IMG/VR virus record: IMGVR_UViG_3300037105_000058
Coordinates: 1 to 36,980 of that record
Source: a virus
Strand: one strand, 5' to 3'
DNA: 36,980 bases
The stretch's first letter is position 1. The number at the start of each line of letters is the position of its first letter. The notes under the pieces are model-generated. The model was given only the letters and a program-made list of their open reading frames with translations, was not told the origin of the DNA and made no database searches. This document shows, in pieces, positions 1 through 9,371 of the stretch. The translations under genes were made by a program, and so were the position numbers.

Positions 1-442
1 ACGTGTTGGCTGCATATTTGTACACCTCTCCCCACGCGTTCTGCGGGATCAGACTTGCGCAACCTGCGCGAGCTACTACCATGGTGGCGCCCGTACCTGC
101 GGCGAACGTGACCTTGCCGTTCGCGTTCGCGCATTTGAAAGTGATGGAACTGCCGACGGGGAACGCCAGATTTGAGTCCTGCGGTAGCGTGACGGTAGAG
201 GCCCCAGCATACGTCATGGCTTTGACAAGAAACGCATCGGTCAGCACAGGTGTGTACGTGTTGGTGCTCACGACGGAGGGAGCGGTCAGGGACGCCACTA
301 TCTCCGCTAGCTGTGCCGCCGTCAGCACCTGGTTGTGCGTCGTATCTACATTGCCGGCCGCCAGGTTCGCGACTGCGGCGGATTGGGAGGCGCCGAGAAT
401 TCCTGACGCGGTTTCGTTGCGTGATGGGGGATGAATCGACAT
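1..442 (-). CDS. Fibre or tip-like virion protein, 3' end cut by window edge
   Basis: The reading frame starts at ATG 440-442 and runs off the left edge, so 147 residues of the N-terminal part are visible. AGGAG lies about 8 nt before the ATG and the upstream gene stops 2 nt before it, so this is the next cistron of the fibre operon. The visible sequence has an Ala/Asn-rich opening (residues 10-45), then a beta-rich stretch with the pattern T-Y-T-P-V-L-T-D and F-P-V-G-S-S-I-T-F-K, which resembles the small beta-sandwich found in many phage fibre and appendage proteins. A distal tail appendage role is inferred from its position after two fibre genes. No catalytic motif is seen and the C-terminal part is outside the window. 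Confidence 0.7.
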   Translation of the reverse strand, partial: MSIHPPSRNETASGILGASQSAAVANLAAGNVDTTHNQVLTAAQLAEIVASLTAPSVVSTNTYTPVLTDAFLVKAMTYAGASTVTLPQDSNLAFPVGSSITFKCANANGKVTFAAGTGATMVVARAGCASLIPQNAWGEVYKYAANT

Positions 443-444
443 GG

Positions 445-960
445 TCAGTTCTCCTGCGGAGCGTAGTTGACCGACACCGTGACGTCCCAGCCGGTGCCCG
501 AAGTGGGGGCCGGCGTTCCGGCCGTGTACGTGATGGCGAAGCCCTTGTACCGACCGATGCGAAACGTCTCAGCCGCTTCCGCGCCTGCCGCAAGGGTCGG
601 CACCTGGACCGGAGCGGCCGCTCCGATGGTCGCCGCGTTGTTCGGGTCCTTCAGGTCGGTCTCGACCCACGTGACCCCGCCGTCGTTGGTGTAGTAGGCC
701 CGCAGACCATTGGCCGCGCTCGCGTGGTCGTGCTTGCCGAACACCACGTCAATGTCCTCAATGGCCGCCGGGTCGATTAGTACCGACTGCAGGCCTGACG
801 CTCGCGTGAACAGCGACAGGACCGAGACGCCCCCGGTCCCGAGCGTACATGGGTGGGTCGCGAACAGCACGACCGTGGATCCGGCAGAGGGTGCCGCAGG
901 GGGATTCGAGACGAAGGCCCGCTTGACCTGGACCACTACGTTGGGGTTGGTGTTTGACAT
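445..960 (-). CDS. Hypothetical virion protein, 171 aa
   Basis: I do not recognise this 171-residue protein. It is rich in Val, Thr, Ala and Gly, has no membrane segment or signal peptide, and alternates short hydrophobic and polar stretches as expected for a beta-sandwich, including G-L-R-A-Y-Y-T-N-D-G-G-V-T-W-V in the middle and W-D-V-T-V-S-V-N-Y at the end. AAAGGAAA lies about 9 nt before the ATG. It follows the large collagen-like fibre by 33 bp and precedes another appendage gene by 2 bp, so a tail-tip or fibre-associated structural role is inferred from context only. Confidence 0.65.
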   Translation of the reverse strand: MSNTNPNVVVQVKRAFVSNPPAAPSAGSTVVLFATHPCTLGTGGVSVLSLFTRASGLQSVLIDPAAIEDIDVVFGKHDHASAANGLRAYYTNDGGVTWVETDLKDPNNAATIGAAAPVQVPTLAAGAEAAETFRIGRYKGFAITYTAGTPAPTSGTGWDVTVSVNYAPQEN

Positions 961-993
961 CGAACTGTTTTCCTTTCGGTCAGTGTATCACGG

Positions 994-3780
994 TCACATG
1001 AAATCGCGCACGATGAGCACGCCTTGGGTTCCCGAGCCGCCCGCAGCGGTGAACCCTCCATTATTGGTGGTAACGCATCCACCCCCACCGGAAGCGTACC
1101 CCGTCGCTGGGTTTCCGTTGAGATACACTCCCGTCGCCAGCGCTATCGCAGCGGCGCCGCCTGCTCCGTACCGAGAGCTTGCCCCAGCCCCACTCAACGC
1201 CTCAGTGGATGACCATGCTATTCCGGGCAAACCGCTCGCCCCAGCGAACGACCACGTCGGAACGCCGCCCGTAGAATGCGCGACCCCCGCTCCACCGGCC
1301 TCCAACAGGGTTGTCGTAGTTGCGTAAGACGAACCACCGCCACCCTTAGCCGTGTAGGTCGTTGCTCCGATCTTGATGACGGTGTCTCCGCCCGTCGTCG
1401 AAACTGATGTACTCGTTCCGGCCGGGCCAGCCTTTCCGCAGTAGTAGTTCCAGGCGGCAATCGCGCTCCCGAGATTGTAGTGTAGGAACGCATCCTCACC
1501 AGCAGCGCCTCCGCCGGTGACCATGTAGTAGCTGCCGGGCGATGGGCAGTATCCCGCGCCGCCGCCGCCGCCCAGATATTCAATTTCCTCGCGGGTCGTG
1601 CCATTGGCGGGCGTGTAGACGATTGACGTCGACGTCGCGGTGGCGGTGGTTGTGAGCACCACCTCGGCCAATAGGCGACCGTAGCCGTACCCAGAAACAA
1701 CTGTCGTCGCCGCCCCTGTCCCGACGCTGCTATCGGTGCCTGTGCTGAGGAATAGCTCCATGCCCTGACTGCCCGAAACGGTGCTTTGCTTGCCGTCGAG
1801 GGCCGCCTGCAATCCGTTGATGCTCCCGATCGGCGGATGCCCCATGACGACGACGGATGCCGGGTTGGCGTTGGTACCCGTTGAGACCGACGTGGCCCCC
1901 GCGCTCTGCATGGTCGGCAGGTCGCCCACCTGAGCAGCGTTGACGCCGAAGCGGTGGGAGTGCAGCGCGGGCGACGGGTAGGTGTCGGTTCCCGTCGCTG
2001 TGGCGGTATTGGGAATGATAGGCATGGGCGCGACGTAATCCACGCCGGGAACTGGCGTTGGGTTGATCCACCCAGCTTCTCCGTCCGTGTACGTGTCGGT
2101 GCCAATCTGCGCTCCCACGGCGAGAATTCGACCACGGTAGGGAGTGCCTGATCCAATGTTGGCAGTCGGGACTTGCGCGCCTGAGTTCAAAGGCGCGTAC
2201 CCGTTTCCTGAACCCCTGTGCGCCACCAGCTCGTAGATTGACAGGTCGGGCTGCCACGCCACGGGTGTAGTGATCCGCGATGAATAGTACGAATTGTCCG
2301 CCAGCCCCACCGTCACGTTCGATGCGCTGGTGGTGACAGCCCAGACGCGCATGCAAATCAGATCGGTTAACGTTCCCGAGAGAGCGGCGACCGAGATGTT
2401 CGCATCTATCTCGGTGAGAGTAGCGCTGCTCACTGTCGCCACGGTGGCGTCCGATACGAGCAGTGTGGGGCTGCCGCACCCATTCGGCCCCCTGCCATAG
2501 TCGACGTGGATGGTCGCCGTCGCGCCACTCACCCGGGCGAAGAACCTCGTCCCCAGGGTGCCCGCCGGCCAATAGGCCACGTTCAGTGGCAAACTTTGCA
2601 TCATCGTGGCACCCGTGTAGAACGTGCCGGCGGTCTTGGAGCTGCCAGAATTGATAGTCACCGAGATGACATCGTTAGGGTCCGATGGAGGCGCCGAAGA
2701 CAGAATGGTGGAATTCTCGATCCCCCCGCCCTCGGTGTCGATCCACTGCGTACCATTCTGAATCGCGCCCACAGGATGAACATGCAGAGAGTCCGAGCAC
2801 ATGCCACCATTGCCTGGTGCCGCCACGCCGTCGGGCTGTGGGTTGTTCGGATCGAGCTTCACGATGCCTTGCCCAGACGTGCTGGCCTTGGGCAGAATCA
2901 CAACGGCATCATTGGGCGTTCCGACCGTTGACGTGCTCGACGCTGTGGCGGTGTTGGTCGTGGTACCGATGCGGGCCGAGGTTCCGAGGACACCACTACC
3001 CGCCGGGCCCGTGGCTCCCGTTGCTCCCGTCGAACCAGTCGCCCCGGTGGGGCCTGTCGGTCCCGCGGGGCCCGTTGCGCCAGTAGCCCCGTTGGTCCCG
3101 TTGGTTCCATTGCTACCGGTGGCGCCTGTGGCTCCCGTTGCTCCCGTCGAACCAGTCGCCCCGGTGGGGCCTGTCGGTCCCGCGGGGCCCGTAGGCCCGC
3201 TCTGCGGGTTTCCGCAGACGTAGTCCGTGTAGGTCGCCGTAGCGGTCGTGGTCGATGTGCCGTGAGTCTGAGGCACTTGGCCCTGGGCACAATTCGGCAA
3301 CACGGTTGGGGTGAACCCGAGAGCCCCCGTCACCTGACCACTGCTGAGAGCGTGCCACCCCCAGACGTTGGCGGCCGTGGAGGAAACGAATTGATTGGCA
3401 GCACTGGGCGCCGTCGCGTACCCGGCGGCGTTGGCGGCCGTGGAAGCGAAAATCTGACCGGCTGCAGTTGGGGCCGTGCCCCATCCCCACGCGTTGGCGG
3501 ACGTCGACATGCACATCTGCCCGGCCCCGGTCGGAGCGGCGGCGAACGCAGCAGTTCCGGCAGCAGTGGTGCTGAGAATCTGTCCGGCCCCCGTCGGCTT
3601 GGGAGAACCCAGTGTCGCCACCACTCCGCCATCGGCGGTCGCCAGGTAGCCGGCGGTCGTCTTGTTTGGGTAGCTCTTGCCGGTATTGTTGTCCTCGAAT
3701 AGGGCAGGGCCGGCGGCTGCGAAGGCCAGAGATGCCCCCAAGATAGTGATGAGCGCAGGGAGTGTGTTGCGTTTCTTCAT
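994..3780 (-). CDS. Large collagen-like, glycine-rich tail fibre protein with signal-peptide-like N-terminus
   Basis: A 928-residue fibre or adhesin. The chosen start is the ATG that shares one base with the preceding stop (TGATG), with GGAG 8 nt upstream; the frame is open further upstream but without a better start. Residues 1-24 (M-K-K-R-N then a hydrophobic stretch ending A-A-A-G) look like a Sec signal peptide, unusual for a virion protein. Residues about 62-147 hold four ~21-residue repeats built around G-A-G-Q-I and A-A-N-x-W-G-W, typical of fibre shafts. Residues 195-260 are 22 Gly-X-Y triplets (GPT, GAT, GPA), a collagen-like trimeric rod. A long beta-rich middle follows, then a Gly-rich C-terminal domain from about residue 737 with GGGGG runs, as in the host-binding tips of several phage adhesins. 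Receptor binding is inferred. Confidence 0.85.
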   Translation of the reverse strand: MKKRNTLPALITILGASLAFAAAGPALFEDNNTGKSYPNKTTAGYLATADGGVVATLGSPKPTGAGQILSTTAAGTAAFAAAPTGAGQMCMSTSANAWGWGTAPTAAGQIFASTAANAAGYATAPSAANQFVSSTAANVWGWHALSSGQVTGALGFTPTVLPNCAQGQVPQTHGTSTTTATATYTDYVCGNPQSGPTGPAGPTGPTGATGSTGATGATGATGSNGTNGTNGATGATGPAGPTGPTGATGSTGATGATGPAGSGVLGTSARIGTTTNTATASSTSTVGTPNDAVVILPKASTSGQGIVKLDPNNPQPDGVAAPGNGGMCSDSLHVHPVGAIQNGTQWIDTEGGGIENSTILSSAPPSDPNDVISVTINSGSSKTAGTFYTGATMMQSLPLNVAYWPAGTLGTRFFARVSGATATIHVDYGRGPNGCGSPTLLVSDATVATVSSATLTEIDANISVAALSGTLTDLICMRVWAVTTSASNVTVGLADNSYYSSRITTPVAWQPDLSIYELVAHRGSGNGYAPLNSGAQVPTANIGSGTPYRGRILAVGAQIGTDTYTDGEAGWINPTPVPGVDYVAPMPIIPNTATATGTDTYPSPALHSHRFGVNAAQVGDLPTMQSAGATSVSTGTNANPASVVVMGHPPIGSINGLQAALDGKQSTVSGSQGMELFLSTGTDSSVGTGAATTVVSGYGYGRLLAEVVLTTTATATSTSIVYTPANGTTREEIEYLGGGGGAGYCPSPGSYYMVTGGGAAGEDAFLHYNLGSAIAAWNYYCGKAGPAGTSTSVSTTGGDTVIKIGATTYTAKGGGGSSYATTTTLLEAGGAGVAHSTGGVPTWSFAGASGLPGIAWSSTEALSGAGASSRYGAGGAAAIALATGVYLNGNPATGYASGGGGCVTTNNGGFTAAGGSGTQGVLIVRDFM
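3011..3192. repeat. 65-bp perfect direct repeat pair inside the collagen-like coding region
   Basis: Bases 3011-3075 and 3128-3192 are identical over 65 bp, with mismatches immediately outside on both sides. The offset is 117 bp, that is 39 codons or 13 Gly-X-Y triplets, so recombination between the copies would change rod length without shifting the frame. Confidence 0.95.
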
Positions 3781-6350
3781 CAAGTTGTCTCCGGGCTGAA
3801 CCACGGGCCAGCGGGGCGCCAGATGCCGCCACATTGTCGCAGTCGTAGGACACCGTATTGGTTGATTGTCACGTCGGGCGACGGGTAGCTCTGGCCGAGC
3901 GTGCCGAATGCCACGGCCCCGTAACTACCGTTTCCGGGTGAGCCCTGGTTGGTGATCGTCATCGTGTTCGAGAAGTAGAGCTCAAGAGAGTCGCCTATAT
4001 TTTTCCCAGTCAGCTCGATGCCGACGAGGGGGCCGGCGCCGCTGACGTCGACCGTGTTGCTCTTGACCGGAGGAGAGGCGGATGCGAGCGCGAGGAGCCC
4101 GCCGACGACCGCCACGGCCGTCGTGGGGGTTTGGACCCAGCCCGGCTCGATGTCGCTCATGGGGTGCGCGAGAAGCGGCGCATTGGCTGGAGTGAGGAAC
4201 GTCCCACGTCCCGTGAGGTCATTGTGGACCGTCGGGCCGCCACTCGACGGCGTGAAGAGCGTGTCGAACCAGGAAGCGTTGTCCCCACCACAGCGCACCT
4301 CGAAGACTTCGTCGGTGAGAGAGCCGCCCGTGACCACCAAAATCAAATCAGCTCGTAGCCGCCGCGCGCTAGAACCAGAAAGCCCGGTCACGTACAGGGG
4401 AAGTTGGAACGTTTGGTAGCTCGACGAGAGAACAGGTGCAGTTGGATAGGGCGCCATCTGGTAGATGTAGCCGCCCGTCACGTCGTACAACATCGCCTCA
4501 TAGACGATGCCAGAACCAGAGTACAGCGTGTACGTCAGCCCGCCGTGGGTATTGCGAACCCGCACGCGAAGATTTGCCAGCACCGTTCCGCTTGGCCAGG
4601 ATGTTAGGCCAGGCTCTCCGGGGGGCGAGTCGAACCAGATGTAAACCGGCGATGTTCCGGGATGCCCGACGTCGAGCGCGTGCGCTTCGTCGTAGGGGTT
4701 GGTCGTCGAGAGTAGGTAGCCCGTCTGTGGGTCGCCGGGGTCAGCCCGCGGAAGATCGCTCCCCTGCCCGGTCAGATAGTAGCGTTTGGTCAGCGACACC
4801 ACGGGCTGTGCCGGGTGCTGGTGACCCTCATTCGACTTCGGGCCAGATGCTCCCGCGGAACCCGCACCGCCGTCGATTGTCGGAATGGCGGTTGATACCG
4901 GCAGCTCGATGTTCTGAACACCGCCGCCTGCGCTCGTGACCGTGATGCTCCCATCGGTCGACTCGACGCTGTTGCTGCCTCCGCCGCCACCGCCCGTCGC
5001 CGCGATCTGAACCGTCTCGTGCGGCTCGCTGCCGGCCTTCGTGATCGTGACGTTGGCACCTGCGGAGAGCTTGGCGAAGAGATAGTCCGCGATGTCTCCT
5101 GCATCGACCGAGACCTTGTGGTCAGATGCTCCAGTGGGATTTCCGGACGGGGCAAACAAGGTGTCGATGTAGCTGGCGTCGTCACCCCCACATCGGATCT
5201 CGAAAACCTCGCTCGCGATTGCGTGGGGACCTACCTTGAGTGGAGTCATCGCCCATCGCAGACGGTCCAGCGCGTTCATGCCGGTGATGCGCCAATACTC
5301 CGGCAGCGACTGCACCGCAATGGCTACGTAATAGGTGACGTAGGTCGACGTTATGGGGAAGTCGAACTCTCCCGGCAGTGGCTCTGTCTGATAGCCAAAC
5401 GGTCCGTGGTCGTCGCCGACGCAATACCGTGCAAGAACAAGTTGCCCCTCTCCGGTGCCGAAATTCAGATAGTAGGTGTTGCCACTCTGGGCATTGCGGA
5501 CGCGCGCTCGAATGACGACATTGACGATGCCACCGGACCAGTTGAGGATTCCCGGCGTCCCCGCAGGGGAGTCGGTATTGGCTACTCCCCAATTGGTTCC
5601 CGTCACACTCGACGGCGCGAAGTCGTAGGCACCTGCTTCGGTGGTCGGATTCGTCAAAGAAAACTGCGAGTGGACCGCTATCCCATCGGTCAGGTTTGAA
5701 TGGTCGTGGGTGAAATAGTACCGATTGGTTAAGGCGGGTATGGGCCTGCTTGGAACCGCAAAATTCACCCGCTTGCCTGAGACGTCGTCCGTGATGATGA
5801 CGCTGCCGTCGGTCGACTCGACCTTGCCGAACAGGTAGTCGGGGCTGTCGTCGTACTCGTCCGACATCACCTTGAAGGTGTCGGTGGTCCCGCCGCCGGA
5901 TCGAATCTTGGTGAGCCAGCGGTTCAACATCTTGATCCAGCCCTGGGCCACCATCGGATCGTAGACGTCCTCGTCGGACTCCCCCGGCCCCAACAGCCTC
6001 AATGGACGGTTGCCTGGAGCGAGAAAGCTCTCCAGAATGGCCACGCCTCCACCGATCGCGAGAGCATCAGGCGCCCCACCGTTGACGATGCACTGGACGA
6101 TATACGTCCCCACCACGTCGACCGTGAACGACGCCACCTGAGCAGTCCCGAGGTAGCGTGGTTCCGGCCCGGGCCCGCCCGCCGCCGAACCCTCGGGCCT
6201 TCCGACGAGTCGCCAGATGTAGGAGTTGGCCCCGACGTTGTCGGTGAGCGACACCGAGATGACATCGTCGATCGCCAGGTCCTGACGCCACTCCGCGACG
6301 GCCGCATCGCCGTTTCGGCTGAACTGGAGAGTGGCGGACTGGAACCCCAT
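3780..6350 (-). CDS. Tail fibre / baseplate-attached structural protein with duplicated modules, 856 aa
   Basis: An 856-residue modular virion protein. Residues about 1-110 look like an Ig/PKD-like beta-sandwich ([13 protein letters not shown], later [11 protein letters not shown]), a fold common in phage appendages. Two copies of a ~300-residue module follow: each begins with N-R-Y-Y-F-T or K-R-Y-Y-L-T and ends with a near-identical motif, [13 protein letters not shown] near residue 379 and [13 protein letters not shown] near residue 681, each followed by D-T-L-F. Poly-Gly linkers separate modules. It starts 2 bp after the upstream stop with no clear Shine-Dalgarno, suggesting coupled translation, and shares one base with the next fibre gene. 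Fibre or fibre-connector function is inferred from architecture and position. Confidence 0.8.
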   Translation of the reverse strand: MGFQSATLQFSRNGDAAVAEWRQDLAIDDVISVSLTDNVGANSYIWRLVGRPEGSAAGGPGPEPRYLGTAQVASFTVDVVGTYIVQCIVNGGAPDALAIGGGVAILESFLAPGNRPLRLLGPGESDEDVYDPMVAQGWIKMLNRWLTKIRSGGGTTDTFKVMSDEYDDSPDYLFGKVESTDGSVIITDDVSGKRVNFAVPSRPIPALTNRYYFTHDHSNLTDGIAVHSQFSLTNPTTEAGAYDFAPSSVTGTNWGVANTDSPAGTPGILNWSGGIVNVVIRARVRNAQSGNTYYLNFGTGEGQLVLARYCVGDDHGPFGYQTEPLPGEFDFPITSTYVTYYVAIAVQSLPEYWRITGMNALDRLRWAMTPLKVGPHAIASEVFEIRCGGDDASYIDTLFAPSGNPTGASDHKVSVDAGDIADYLFAKLSAGANVTITKAGSEPHETVQIAATGGGGGGSNSVESTDGSITVTSAGGGVQNIELPVSTAIPTIDGGAGSAGASGPKSNEGHQHPAQPVVSLTKRYYLTGQGSDLPRADPGDPQTGYLLSTTNPYDEAHALDVGHPGTSPVYIWFDSPPGEPGLTSWPSGTVLANLRVRVRNTHGGLTYTLYSGSGIVYEAMLYDVTGGYIYQMAPYPTAPVLSSSYQTFQLPLYVTGLSGSSARRLRADLILVVTGGSLTDEVFEVRCGGDNASWFDTLFTPSSGGPTVHNDLTGRGTFLTPANAPLLAHPMSDIEPGWVQTPTTAVAVVGGLLALASASPPVKSNTVDVSGAGPLVGIELTGKNIGDSLELYFSNTMTITNQGSPGNGSYGAVAFGTLGQSYPSPDVTINQYGVLRLRQCGGIWRPAGPWFSPETT

Positions 6351-6352
6351 GG

Positions 6353-7888
6353 CTAGCGACCGAGGCGGGGGATGTTCATGTTGAAGCCGGTGGGCCGGAT
6401 GTTGAGGATCATGGTACTCGACGAAGTGATGCCGGACGTGGCGGTGAACTCGACGTTGTCAGAGGCCGGTCTCGCGATCTTCGCCCTGGCGCTCTGTACC
6501 TGCGTGCCGAGCTGAGCGGCCGGGACATTCAACACCTGTGGCCCGCCCACGCAGGAATTGATCATGAATACGCCTATCGGCCCCGAAGTGATGAGGATGT
6601 CGGCCTGAATCTCGACGACCGTGCTGGGGGCTGGGATCCCCGCAAGATTGAAGGCGGTCAGGCTAGGACCTCCCCCACCACCGAACCCGGTGACGTTCGC
6701 CTCGTAGAAACCTTGAATCGAACATCCTCCGGAAGTCGGGTATCCCGACACTGGCGTGTGGGCCTGTGGGTACACCCAGTCGCCATCGTAGAACAGTGAC
6801 TTGCCCCGGTTGCTGTTCGCGACCTTGAACGCCACGCCGACGTAGAGCGCAGCGGCACGGGGGATGGTTCGCCCGTTCCACGCCAATGTAGCAGTCGGGT
6901 ATCCGAGGGCATCGGGCACGACCGTACTTTCGATCATGACAACGGGCAATGCCAGGCTCACTGGGAAGTTGCGACCGCCGCACAAGTAGAGGTACGTCGG
7001 CATGTCGTTGCCCGCTGGAGCACTACCAGGGGTGTGCGCAGTGTCGGCCGCGGCGGAGAGGCCGTAGCCCACTCGGTTGAACGTGAGAAGTTCGCCGTCG
7101 ATCACGAGGCGGTTCACCGCCGTGCTGGCATCCATCTGCGCTGAGTCGCCGACCGCCTCGGTCGCGTAGCCCCACACTGGCACGCAGCCCTTGAGAATGC
7201 CGTGCTGAGAACTGCCGGGGAATTCGATGAGTCGCTGTGAGCGGCGGGTGGGGATGAAGGCCGTTGAGTCCGCCGACGCAGCTGGGAGGTACACGTCGAT
7301 CAGCCCCAGAGAGCCTGCGGGAACCGCTGGAGGTGTGGGAAACGCGGCGGCCGTCCCCACTGCCACGCTGATGGTCGCCAGCGGGTTGGACGTCTTGTAG
7401 ACGTTGGCCGGAACCAAGATTCGCGTCGCGGGGTCAGTCAGAATATTGCGACTTTGCAGATCGGTCAACGAGTCGGCCGGCGTCGCGTAGATGGTGCAGA
7501 CCTTCGGGTTCGATGGGTCCGGGTTCCCGATACTGACTGTCTGGGCCGCCCAACGCAAAAGCTGATAGGTCGACTCGTCGTCCGCGGGCGTTCCAGCCAC
7601 GTACAACTCGCCCTCACCCGCCCCCAGGTTCATGCTGAACGAGCTGGTGATCCCATCCAATGATGGGGGCTTCGTCACGCCGGAAATCGGAACTGCGTTG
7701 GCCGCGCGAGCGCTGGCTGAGAAATCGTCGAACGCATTGCTGGCGGGATTGTAGAAGTCCGGGCGTACAGCACGAGATGCGTCGGCGTCCTGTGCTTCCC
7801 TGTTGGCGAGTTTCCCGATGCGGTTCAGGTCGGACGAGATGACCTGCTCGCGATTCGACTGATTCATTCTGCTGCGCATACCTGGCAT
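6353..7888 (-). CDS. Baseplate-associated structural protein, possible fibre attachment, 511 aa
   Basis: The start ATG 7886-7888 has AAAGGT 6 nt upstream and lies 10 bp after the preceding stop; the frame extends upstream into that gene but without such a site. The N-terminus contains N-R-E-Q-V-I-S-S-D-L-N-R-I-G-K-L, a helical segment of the kind seen at the start of phage fibres and spikes that dock on a baseplate. The remainder is beta-rich with a Gly-rich loop (G-F-G-G-G-G-G-P, about residue 410) and no enzymatic motif that I recognise. Lying directly after the baseplate J genes and before the fibres, it may link wedge to fibre; that role is inference. Confidence 0.7.
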   Translation of the reverse strand: MPGMRSRMNQSNREQVISSDLNRIGKLANREAQDADASRAVRPDFYNPASNAFDDFSASARAANAVPISGVTKPPSLDGITSSFSMNLGAGEGELYVAGTPADDESTYQLLRWAAQTVSIGNPDPSNPKVCTIYATPADSLTDLQSRNILTDPATRILVPANVYKTSNPLATISVAVGTAAAFPTPPAVPAGSLGLIDVYLPAASADSTAFIPTRRSQRLIEFPGSSQHGILKGCVPVWGYATEAVGDSAQMDASTAVNRLVIDGELLTFNRVGYGLSAAADTAHTPGSAPAGNDMPTYLYLCGGRNFPVSLALPVVMIESTVVPDALGYPTATLAWNGRTIPRAAALYVGVAFKVANSNRGKSLFYDGDWVYPQAHTPVSGYPTSGGCSIQGFYEANVTGFGGGGGPSLTAFNLAGIPAPSTVVEIQADILITSGPIGVFMINSCVGGPQVLNVPAAQLGTQVQSARAKIARPASDNVEFTATSGITSSSTMILNIRPTGFNMNIPRLGR

Positions 7889-7898
7889 GGTGTACCTT

Positions 7899-9371
7899 TC
7901 ACTGCATTGGGCTGACCCAGAAGGTGCCGACGAGCCGCATGGAACTGGCGACACTGCTCTTCACGAGACCTTGGATCTGAGTGACCCGCTGGCTGAAGTA
8001 GCCGATCTTTTCGAGTTCAAACGTCCTGAGTGGCATCCCGTCGGTGTTCGTCTTCCAGCCCGAGTCGAGAACGGTCGAGTCCGACAACGTGATCTGAACC
8101 TTGTAGGCGTCGGTCGTCGGATCGAGAATCAGTGCCCCGCCTGGGACGTCGCATGTCACGAGCCCATCGCGCAGTAGCCAAGATCCACTGGTGGGCGTGA
8201 ACGTGAACGCGACTACCCCGGTTGGCGACGGAGTGACTGAGTCGGTGGCCGACAGGACATCCACGCACTCGACGTAGGTGTCGAACTGGATGCCGCCCGC
8301 CTTCTTAACCCGCGCCTCTTCTTGAATTGCCCGCAGGGACGCGCGCAGCACGGGGTGCAGTCCGATGTCCGGGTATCCCCACACCGGATCGTCGCAGAAT
8401 CCGTCATCACAGTACAGGACCGAGCCGTCCGGCTCTTCCAGCGGGCCGTCAATGGCCAGGCGGAAGTAAGCCCGTCCCTCCCGAATCGAAGGCGTCTCGC
8501 ACGTGCGGAACGGCCCCTTGCCCGGCACGCTCACGCCCAGTGGGTCGTCGCAGAACCCATCGTCGCAAAAGACCGAGTCGGCGAACACCAGATTGATGGC
8601 CGTTCGCGCGTCGTCGGTCGCCTGGTCGCGCATGGGTTCCACCATGTAGACCGGCGGAAGGTTGCCCTGCGACTGCGCGCCATGGACCGCCTCTTGAATC
8701 GCGATCGGTGTGACGGCGTCGGGGATGGCCCGAACCCGCAGCCGGTATGCTTCGCCGTCCTCGTTGGGCTGGCGATGACAGCCGCGCTCGTCGCCGTGAG
8801 CGGACAGCCAGTCCATCTTGGCCCCCACGATGGTGGTAGAAGCCGCGTAGGTGAGCGTGCCTTCTCCGATGCCGAGCAGGTAGACACCGAGGGTGTCCTG
8901 CACGACCCCGTCATCGGGAGACAGGATGACGTCGAGTGTGTCGCCTATTGACAGGACGTCGTCGAACGCCGGATCCACTGTGTTGACCAAGTCGATCCAT
9001 CGAAGTGATTGGAGAGGAAGCGTGATGCTGGTCTGGTGGGCCGCGACCGGCACATCCAGGCTCACTGCCAGCTCGACGCCCGTGCTGGTCAAAAACTTGT
9101 AGCCCTTGGGGATTGTGGCGGTCGCGATCGAGTCCACACGGGTCAACGTCAGATTGCACCGGCCCGGGCAGCCAGAAGGCGCGGTCGAGATCATGCAAGC
9201 GTCGACCTGCTCCATCAGGGCATTGCTGGTGGCCTCGAAGACCGAGCACTTGCTGGCGATGATGGCCTGCCCGTCGGGCTGGCGGAGCATGCCGTTCAGC
9301 CAGCCGTCGTCTGTGGTCCGGCGCAGCAGCGCCAGGACTTCGGCTTGAGTGATGGGGCCGCTATCGCTCAT
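7899..9371 (-). CDS. Baseplate J-like wedge protein with duplicated CDDGFCDD motif
   Basis: A 490-residue protein overlapping the upstream J gene by ATGA. Its N-terminal half carries the J-like signature of a 'G-Y-K-F-L-T-S-T-G-V-E' strand followed near residues 203-231 by E-D-G-E-A-Y-R-L-R-V-R-A-I-P and a helix, as in wedge proteins of the gpJ/gp6 type. The motif C-D-D-G-F-C-D-D occurs twice, at residues 269-276 and 321-328, and there are further cysteines at 42, 59, 68 and 72. The C-terminal third is beta-rich. In Mu-like baseplates the J gene is followed by gpI/gp48, so this may be a combined J-like/I-position protein. The assignment rests on motif pattern and position. Confidence 0.7.
   Translation of the reverse strand: MSDSGPITQAEVLALLRRTTDDGWLNGMLRQPDGQAIIASKCSVFEATSNALMEQVDACMISTAPSGCPGRCNLTLTRVDSIATATIPKGYKFLTSTGVELAVSLDVPVAAHQTSITLPLQSLRWIDLVNTVDPAFDDVLSIGDTLDVILSPDDGVVQDTLGVYLLGIGEGTLTYAASTTIVGAKMDWLSAHGDERGCHRQPNEDGEAYRLRVRAIPDAVTPIAIQEAVHGAQSQGNLPPVYMVEPMRDQATDDARTAINLVFADSVFCDDGFCDDPLGVSVPGKGPFRTCETPSIREGRAYFRLAIDGPLEEPDGSVLYCDDGFCDDPVWGYPDIGLHPVLRASLRAIQEEARVKKAGGIQFDTYVECVDVLSATDSVTPSPTGVVAFTFTPTSGSWLLRDGLVTCDVPGGALILDPTTDAYKVQITLSDSTVLDSGWKTNTDGMPLRTFELEKIGYFSQRVTQIQGLVKSSVASSMRLVGTFWVSPMQ

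Noticed and set aside
3000-3200. CRISPR-like or microsatellite repeat.
   Set aside because: The periodicity is that of Gly-X-Y codons in a continuous reading frame, with no spacer structure.
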